Positions 7,216-10,954 of a stretch of DNA of 10,954 bases are shown piece after piece. A model generated the notes under the pieces. The model was not told the DNA's origin. It was given only the letters and a program-made list of their open reading frames with translations, and did no database searches. The stretch is from Methanomassiliicoccales archaeon. GTDB lineage: Archaea; Thermoplasmatota; Thermoplasmata; SG8-5. The number at the start of each line of letters is the position of its first letter. Position 1 is the first letter of the stretch. The DNA lies in contig DAOVXH010000041.1 in assembly GCA_030636255.1 (NCBI GenBank), forward strand, positions 1 through 10,954. The letters are read 5' to 3'. A program made the position numbers and the translations under genes.

Positions 7216-7224
7216 TAATATATA
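7216..7224 (-). promoter_or_regulatory. Candidate TATA box of the acd-etfB-etfA-M20 operon
   Basis: The minus strand reads TATATATTA. A start point about 25 bases downstream would fall near 7195, leaving a leader of roughly 28 bases that contains the GAGGT site. No convincing BRE purine run is seen upstream, so this is a positional inference. Confidence 0.5.
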
Positions 7225-7262
7225 CAAAAACCTATTTACAACATTATATTATTATTAACTGC

Positions 7263-7286
7263 CAGCGATAGAAAAAAACAGCGTTA
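7263..7286. repeat. Short direct repeat CAGCG(A/T)TA in the divergent promoter region
   Basis: CAGCGATA (7263-7270) and CAGCGTTA (7279-7286) are spaced 16 bp start to start, about 1.5 helical turns. They lie between the two divergent TATA boxes. This could be a regulator site or chance. Confidence 0.25.
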
Positions 7287-7313
7287 AGTATGGTGTATTA
7301 CATGGTTGTTTTC

Positions 7314-7329
7314 AAGTAAACTTTATATA
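7314..7329 (+). promoter_or_regulatory. Archaeal BRE/TATA promoter of the secreted propeller protein
   Basis: The sequence AAGTAAACTTTATATA joins an A-rich BRE-like stretch to TTTATATA, an almost ideal archaeal TATA box. Transcription should start about 25 bases downstream, near 7350, giving a leader of about 20 bases before the ATG at 7371. This is the strongest promoter visible in the window. Confidence 0.8.
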
Positions 7330-7370
7330 AGACTAATTACATTTGAACTACAATCCAAAAAGTGTGAACA

Positions 7371-9611
7371 ATGAAAATAAGTAGGAGGGATTATTTGAAA
7401 ATAAATAAACTGATGAGTATCGCCATTGTTGCGATTATGTTATCTGTGAGCTTTGCAGTGGGCATAAGTGTCAGTGTTCAAGCAGGAACTAGTTTTCTAG
7501 AAGATACAGCAGTTCCCTGGACACCAAGCTTTACGCCGAATGATATAGCCTGGAATGATGCTGGAACTACTGCAGTTGTCGTAGGACTGGAGTTAACACA
7601 GCCAGGACCAAATGCATATACCTATCATGCAGTGAATGATACGTGGTTCCCACTTATTGTTCCAGACCAAGCAGTCAATCTTACTGGTGTGGCATATGAC
7701 GGATATCAGAGTAATATGTTCTGGTTATGCGGTATTTACACTGACATGTCAGGTGTATATTACTGGGTTCCGGCAAGTGGCAATAATTATGCCATTTTTG
7801 ACGCGCCATATTCCGACAATGCCTATGATATAGCAGTGGACCAGTGGGGCAACCCGCTTGTTGTTGGATGGTGGATGACCGACATGTATTACCTTGATGC
7901 GTTCAATGGAGCAGGTACCTGGACGAACATTAAAGATATAGGTGGTTCAGGATTGAGCCAATCACTCATGCGTTCAGTCTGCTACAATGAAAATGAGCAT
8001 ATATTCTATGCTGTAGGAGATTGGCAAGGAGCAAGGAATGCCTTAGGAGCAAATGGAATTATGTTCTACACTGATGCCGCGATTGCACCCTTGACAACAG
8101 CCGAGTACTGCTACAGGGATTTCTCAGGATTTCCAGAGACAACTGGCTACCTTGCATCAATCGAATGGAACCAGCTATATAATTATGGTCTGGCCGTAGG
8201 AAGTGGCATATACAAAATATATCCAGGTGGCAATGGAACGATTATCGACGACTCACTGTACCTTGGCATGCCAAGGCTTTACAGTGATATCTCCTGGGAC
8301 ACTGACGGATATGAAGAGGCAGCCATAGTTGGTGGAATATGGAATGCAGCATCCTATGAAGGAAGCTACATAAGGTACATCCCAGATAACAACTACGTGA
8401 GCGACCCATACTTCCTTAGTGCAATATCTCCATGGTGCGTAGGTTTCAAGCCACCGGCAAGTCCAAAGCTTCCATTTATACCATTGGCTGGCGGAGGAAT
8501 TGTTGTCAATGTACAGGCAACTGACCCATTCACAACCATCACTGCAAACGCAGTGTTCCCGAAGCTCTGGTGGATTGGATTCAATGACTCGCTAATGAAC
8601 AGCAGGATGGACCAGCAAGTTCCTGTAGATGACAATTACTATTTCACATTGCAGGGAAATTACTCCCAGGGATGGGCAAACGTTGAAGTCGTTGTCCAGG
8701 CATGGTATGACAATGGTGTCGCACCTTCAGTCTATCCGGCAGAAAACGAGGCAAACAGGGACCTGGCATTCACTATTGTATACGAGCCAGTTGGACCATC
8801 GACCACATTGACATATCCAACATTACCGGATTTGGAAATAACAGTAGGCGCGGCAGTTGATACAGAATTATTTGACTTCTGCGACAATCACACTGTGGAA
8901 ATTCCAATATGGCTTGGACCCCAGATTAGAAGCGCAACATATGGTGGCGTAGCTCCAATTGGCCCGCTCTTTGACCAGATCCCAGGCAATGCACTGAATA
9001 ATATAGAAAGCTGGGACTTCAATGTCACAATCAGGGATGCAGTCCAGACCACAGCATCGAATACATCCTATGGTGAGTTCGGAATACAGGAAGCTGTGTC
9101 GATTTTGGTCGCTGGAAACCCGGCTGGAAACGCTCCGCCAGGTACAAATGACAATATGATGAACAACCCAAGTCTTATCACTTACTCGTCCAATGCGGAC
9201 CACTGGGTTAATGTGTCATTAGAGCACCTATGGCTCAATGGAAACATACTAAGCGGTTTCAATATACCAGTTACGGATGTCAGCGTTGCAAACTCCAATT
9301 GGATTGCAAGCCAGCCATACACGGAACTCAACTTAACTGACTGCCCAACAGGAAGGGCATTTGTCGGCGAGGGGCTGGCAAACGGTTGGTGCGTATGGGG
9401 CAATCGCTCGATGGCATTACCAGCAGATAGGTGTGTGCCAGCTCCAGCAAATGGAACCACAGCATTCGGACCATTCGGTTCAAACTATAATGCTGCATGG
9501 GTAGGAGCCCTGGGAGCATCCACAACACAACTCGACTGGTGGGTAGATGTACAGGCAGGTAAGCCAGAAGGTATTTACTTCGCAACTATCACAATAACAA
9601 TTGATAGTTGA
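7371..9611 (+). CDS. Secreted seven-bladed beta-propeller surface protein with Tat-like signal peptide
   Basis: This 746-residue protein has no recognisable named family. Residues 1-38 form a signal peptide. The n-region holds SRRDYLK (4-10), matching the twin-arginine consensus SRRxFLK with Tyr for Phe; a hydrophobic stretch covers 15-36, and likely cleavage is after VQA38. Residues about 50-398 contain seven repeats starting near 57, 104, 151, 200, 261, 303 and 353. Each has a (D/S)IAW-(D/N)-like strand, a G, then a hydrophobic VVG strand, as expected of a seven-bladed beta-propeller. Residues about 400-746 are beta-rich: a segment ending VVVQAWYDNG, a region with five Cys (504-688), and a closing EGIYFATITITI strand typical of exported Ig-like domains. 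There is no C-terminal anchor. About a dozen NxS/T sequons occur. The ATG at 7413 is a possible alternative start but would remove the RR motif. It has its own promoter and terminator. Possible roles are S-layer, binding or envelope protein. Confidence 0.88.
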   Translation: MKISRRDYLKINKLMSIAIVAIMLSVSFAVGISVSVQAGTSFLEDTAVPWTPSFTPNDIAWNDAGTTAVVVGLELTQPGPNAYTYHAVNDTWFPLIVPDQAVNLTGVAYDGYQSNMFWLCGIYTDMSGVYYWVPASGNNYAIFDAPYSDNAYDIAVDQWGNPLVVGWWMTDMYYLDAFNGAGTWTNIKDIGGSGLSQSLMRSVCYNENEHIFYAVGDWQGARNALGANGIMFYTDAAIAPLTTAEYCYRDFSGFPETTGYLASIEWNQLYNYGLAVGSGIYKIYPGGNGTIIDDSLYLGMPRLYSDISWDTDGYEEAAIVGGIWNAASYEGSYIRYIPDNNYVSDPYFLSAISPWCVGFKPPASPKLPFIPLAGGGIVVNVQATDPFTTITANAVFPKLWWIGFNDSLMNSRMDQQVPVDDNYYFTLQGNYSQGWANVEVVVQAWYDNGVAPSVYPAENEANRDLAFTIVYEPVGPSTTLTYPTLPDLEITVGAAVDTELFDFCDNHTVEIPIWLGPQIRSATYGGVAPIGPLFDQIPGNALNNIESWDFNVTIRDAVQTTASNTSYGEFGIQEAVSILVAGNPAGNAPPGTNDNMMNNPSLITYSSNADHWVNVSLEHLWLNGNILSGFNIPVTDVSVANSNWIASQPYTELNLTDCPTGRAFVGEGLANGWCVWGNRSMALPADRCVPAPANGTTAFGPFGSNYNAAWVGALGASTTQLDWWVDVQAGKPEGIYFATITITIDS
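7518..8564 (+). repeat. Seven degenerate protein repeats (predicted beta-propeller blades)
   Basis: Seven degenerate units of about 42-61 residues carry anchor strands NDIAWND, TGVAYDG, YDIAVDQ, RSVCYNE, ASIEWNQ, SDISWDT and SPWCVGF. Most are followed by a small-residue/hydrophobic VVG-like strand. The repeats are visible only at protein level. The blade count and fold are inference. Confidence 0.65.
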
Positions 9612-9632
9612 GCGTGATGGATAAAAAAATAA

Positions 9633-9667
9633 TGGGGAATCTAACGGTTCCCCAAATTTTTCTATTT
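9633..9667 (+). terminator. Hairpin plus oligo-T terminator after the propeller gene
   Basis: The arms TGGGGAATC (9633-9641) and GGTTCCCCA (9646-9654) form a 9-bp stem with one G-U pair and a TAAC loop. The sequence AATTTTTTCTATTTTT follows. It lies 22 bases after the stop codon and would separate this transcript from uspA. Confidence 0.85.
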
Positions 9668-9679
9668 TTGATTTTAAAT

Positions 9680-9685
9680 GGTGAT
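9680..9685 (+). promoter_or_regulatory. Ribosome-binding site of the universal stress protein gene
   Basis: GGTGAT lies 5 bases before the ATG at 9691 and matches the archaeal consensus. No clear TATA box is seen between the upstream terminator and this site. Confidence 0.7.
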
Positions 9686-9690
9686 GAAAT

Positions 9691-10095
9691 ATGGGAATGA
9701 TTCTTCTGGCTTATGACGGCTCCGACCTTTCCAGAAAGGCCCTGGAAAAGGCAATCTCCATGTCTGGAGAAGATGAGAAGATTGTTGTGCTCTATGTGAT
9801 TCCAGAGGCAATCATTGACGAGTTCAAGGAGATGACTCCAGAAACCACAAAGGCAAAGGCCTGGGACATTGTGAACCAGGCAATAGAGATAATAAATGCC
9901 AGGGAAAAGCAGGCAATTGGGGTTGTAAGGGAAGGAGATATCGCCGATGAGATTATCCATTATGCTGATGAACTGGATTGCAGTCTGATACTGATAGGCT
10001 CCAGGGGAGTCAGCAAGATTGGTAGGTTTTCTCTTGGAAGTGTGGCCGAGAAGGTTGCCAAGAATGCAGAGACCGCAGTTCTGATAATAAAATAG
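9691..10095 (+). CDS. Universal stress protein (UspA family, ATP-binding type)
   Basis: This 134-residue cytoplasmic protein is a single Usp domain of usual length. It starts MGMILLAYDGSDLSRKAL, with the first strand and the acidic D9 that contacts nucleotide in the family. It contains the ATP-binding motif G-x2-G-x9-G-S exactly: G103, G106, G116 and S117 in GSRGVSKIGRFSLGSV. It ends with AVLIIK, the last beta strand. ATP-binding Usp proteins dimerise and act in stress or energy responses; the specific role is not predictable. It is followed 40 bp later by rpiA on the same strand. The strong hairpin terminator upstream implies that it has a separate promoter or depends on readthrough. The start is fixed by the GGTGAT site. 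Confidence 0.93.
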   Translation: MGMILLAYDGSDLSRKALEKAISMSGEDEKIVVLYVIPEAIIDEFKEMTPETTKAKAWDIVNQAIEIINAREKQAIGVVREGDIADEIIHYADELDCSLILIGSRGVSKIGRFSLGSVAEKVAKNAETAVLIIK

Positions 10096-10101
10096 GCAAG
10101 G

Positions 10102-10110
10102 CTTTTTTAG
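10102..10110 (+). promoter_or_regulatory. T-rich TATA-like element before rpiA (possible leaderless promoter)
   Basis: CTTTTTTAG is centred about 21 bases before the ATG at 10127 and about 30 before the ATG at 10136. No Shine-Dalgarno site precedes any possible rpiA start, so a leaderless mRNA starting at or near the codon would fit. The element could equally be a weak oligo-T terminator for uspA. Confidence 0.35.
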
Positions 10111-10135
10111 TTCAGTGCAATACCCAATGGATACC

Positions 10136-10816
10136 ATGTCCAATGCAGAAGAGATGAAGAAATTGTCAGGCGAGAAGGCCGCTGAATACGTGGAAGATGG
10201 AATGATTGTGGGGCTAGGCACTGGCTCAACAGTTTATTATACAATTATGAAGCTGGGAGAGCTTGTTCGTTCCGGGAAATTGAATATTATTGGCATTCCA
10301 ACCTCCATAGCCACCGAGGAATTGGCCAGGGAACAGGGCATAATGCTTGGAACCCTGGAGGACTACCCGAAAATAGACCTGACAATAGATGGGGCAGATG
10401 AAGTTGACCAAAATCTCAATCTCATAAAAGGCATGGGCGGTGCTTTACTTCGTGAAAAAGTAGTTGCCATGGTGTCAAAGCGCGAGATAATTATTGCAGA
10501 TGGCAGTAAGGAAGTTCAAATGCTTGGAACAAAATCTGCATTACCAATTGAAATTTTACCATTTGCCCTGGCAGCAGTAAAACCGAAGCTGGAAGAGCTG
10601 TGTGTTGAGGCGATTTTAAGGGAAAAAGAGGGAGAGACCTTCGTCTCGGACAATGGAAATTATATCATAGATTGCAAATTCGATGCTATCGCTGAGCCAG
10701 AGGAATTAGAGTCCAGACTGAACAATATTCCTGGGGTGGTGGAGAACGGGCTGTTCCTAGGCCTGGCTAACATGGCCATATTGGGAACTTCCGGTGGATT
10801 AAAGATTATGGAATAG
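10136..10816 (+). CDS. rpiA: Ribose-5-phosphate isomerase A
   Basis: The enzyme interconverts ribose-5-phosphate and ribulose-5-phosphate in the cytoplasm. From the start at 10136 it has 226 residues, normal for RpiA. Motifs are GLGTGST (26-32, phosphate binding), TS (56-57), DGADEVD (85-91), IKGMGGALLREK (97-108), ADGSK (121-125) and SDNGNYIID (171-179). D85, D88, K98 and the catalytic base E107 align, with a constant offset of 4, to E. coli D81, D84, K94 and E103. The frame is open upstream to a GTG at 10115 and an ATG at 10127. I chose 10136 because MSNAEEMKKL matches the usual RpiA N-terminus; none of the three has a Shine-Dalgarno site. In archaea without an oxidative pentose phosphate pathway, RpiA makes ribose-5-phosphate for nucleotides. 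An oligo-T tract follows the stop. Confidence 0.95.
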   Translation: MSNAEEMKKLSGEKAAEYVEDGMIVGLGTGSTVYYTIMKLGELVRSGKLNIIGIPTSIATEELAREQGIMLGTLEDYPKIDLTIDGADEVDQNLNLIKGMGGALLREKVVAMVSKREIIIADGSKEVQMLGTKSALPIEILPFALAAVKPKLEELCVEAILREKEGETFVSDNGNYIIDCKFDAIAEPEELESRLNNIPGVVENGLFLGLANMAILGTSGGLKIME

Positions 10817-10821
10817 ATTTA

Positions 10822-10831
10822 TCTTTTTTTT
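10822..10831 (+). terminator. Oligo-T terminator after rpiA
   Basis: TCTTTTTTTT begins 6 bases after the rpiA stop codon. U-rich tracts alone can terminate archaeal transcription. There is no GC-containing hairpin; the flanking palindrome is AT-only. Confidence 0.5.
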
Positions 10832-10839
10832 AAAATAAA

Positions 10840-10954
10840 TCAATTTACCAATTTCTTCAAGGCCTTAATATTGGACTCGATATCTTTAATCTTCTTTCGT
10901 TCGTCCTTCTCAATAGAGTCTACAATCTTTTTGAACGGCATCGCTAACTTGTAA
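10840..10954 (-). CDS. C-terminal fragment of an unidentified charged helical protein (partial)
   Basis: On the minus strand an open frame enters from the right edge and ends with TGA at 10840-10842, giving 37 visible residues. It is rich in Lys, Glu and Asp with hydrophobic residues at heptad-like spacing (FKKIVDSIEKDERKK, IESNIKALKKL), suggesting a helix or coiled coil. An ATG at 10939-10941 is in frame, but the frame is open beyond it and no ribosome-binding site precedes it, so the gene probably begins outside the window. The family is not recognisable. It converges on rpiA with 23 bp between stops. Confidence 0.5.
   Translation of the reverse strand, partial: YKLAMPFKKIVDSIEKDERKKIKDIESNIKALKKLVN

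Noticed and set aside
9589..10221. A 210-codon open frame on the minus strand covering uspA and the rpiA start
   Set aside because: It spans the intergenic terminator and two well-supported genes in the other direction, and has no family motif.
10817..10840. AT-only palindrome between rpiA and the right-edge gene as a bidirectional hairpin terminator
   Set aside because: The arms are made of A and T only with mismatches and no proper loop; the oligo-T run alone explains the signal.
10849..10954. Plus-strand reading of the right edge as a gene
   Set aside because: It gives a short Ile/Phe/Ser-rich peptide without a start or ribosome-binding site; the charged heptad pattern on the minus strand is more protein-like.

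Overview
The window looks like chromosomal DNA of an archaeon, most likely an uncultured anaerobic Thermoplasmata-type euryarchaeon. The supporting signs are Shine-Dalgarno sites of the archaeal GGTGA type, a textbook archaeal BRE/TATA element (AAGTAAACTTTATATA) before a secreted-protein gene, large surface proteins with Ig-like modules, a NosD-type beta-helix tail and 'GWNLISFPL' modules, and ferredoxin-fused ETF genes in a tight operon. Assignment below domain level is an inference from gene content and style. There is no rRNA, tRNA, CRISPR array, IS element or phage gene.

Layout. (1) 1-2907 (+) is the C-terminal 968 codons of a very large modular surface protein whose start lies left of the window. 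Its order is the tail of a parallel beta-helix domain, alternating Ig-like modules (two of them a 306-bp tandem duplication), a small beta domain, a lamin-tail-like domain and a duplicated GWNL C-terminal module. (2) 2908-7167 (-) is a compact four-gene operon in the order acyl-CoA dehydrogenase, etfB, etfA (with an N-terminal single-cluster ferredoxin domain) and an M20 metallopeptidase/deacylase. Gaps are 10, 4 and 7 bp, and the internal ribosome-binding sites overlap the preceding stop codons. Its last stop codon abuts the stop codon of the convergent surface gene. (3) 7168-7370 is a divergent promoter region. (4) 7371-9611 (+) is a second secreted protein with a Tat-like signal peptide, an apparent seven-bladed beta-propeller and a beta-rich C-terminal half. 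A strong hairpin/oligo-T terminator follows it. (5) 9691-10816 (+) holds a universal stress protein and ribose-5-phosphate isomerase A. (6) 10840-10954 (-) is the charged helical C-terminus of a gene running in from the right.

How they may work together. The acd-etfB-etfA set encodes all parts of an acyl-CoA dehydrogenase/ETF electron-transfer complex. The fused ferredoxin domain and the EtfB sequence style resemble bifurcating ETFs (the Bcd-Etf and caffeyl-CoA reductase type). In such complexes NADH oxidation is coupled both to acyl-CoA/enoyl-CoA chemistry and to low-potential ferredoxin reduction. The co-transcribed M20 hydrolase could feed amino or acyl substrates into that metabolism, but its substrate cannot be read from sequence. 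The two surface proteins are probably cell-envelope components. The most noteworthy items are the Etf-ferredoxin/ACAD/M20 operon and the Tat-like propeller protein.
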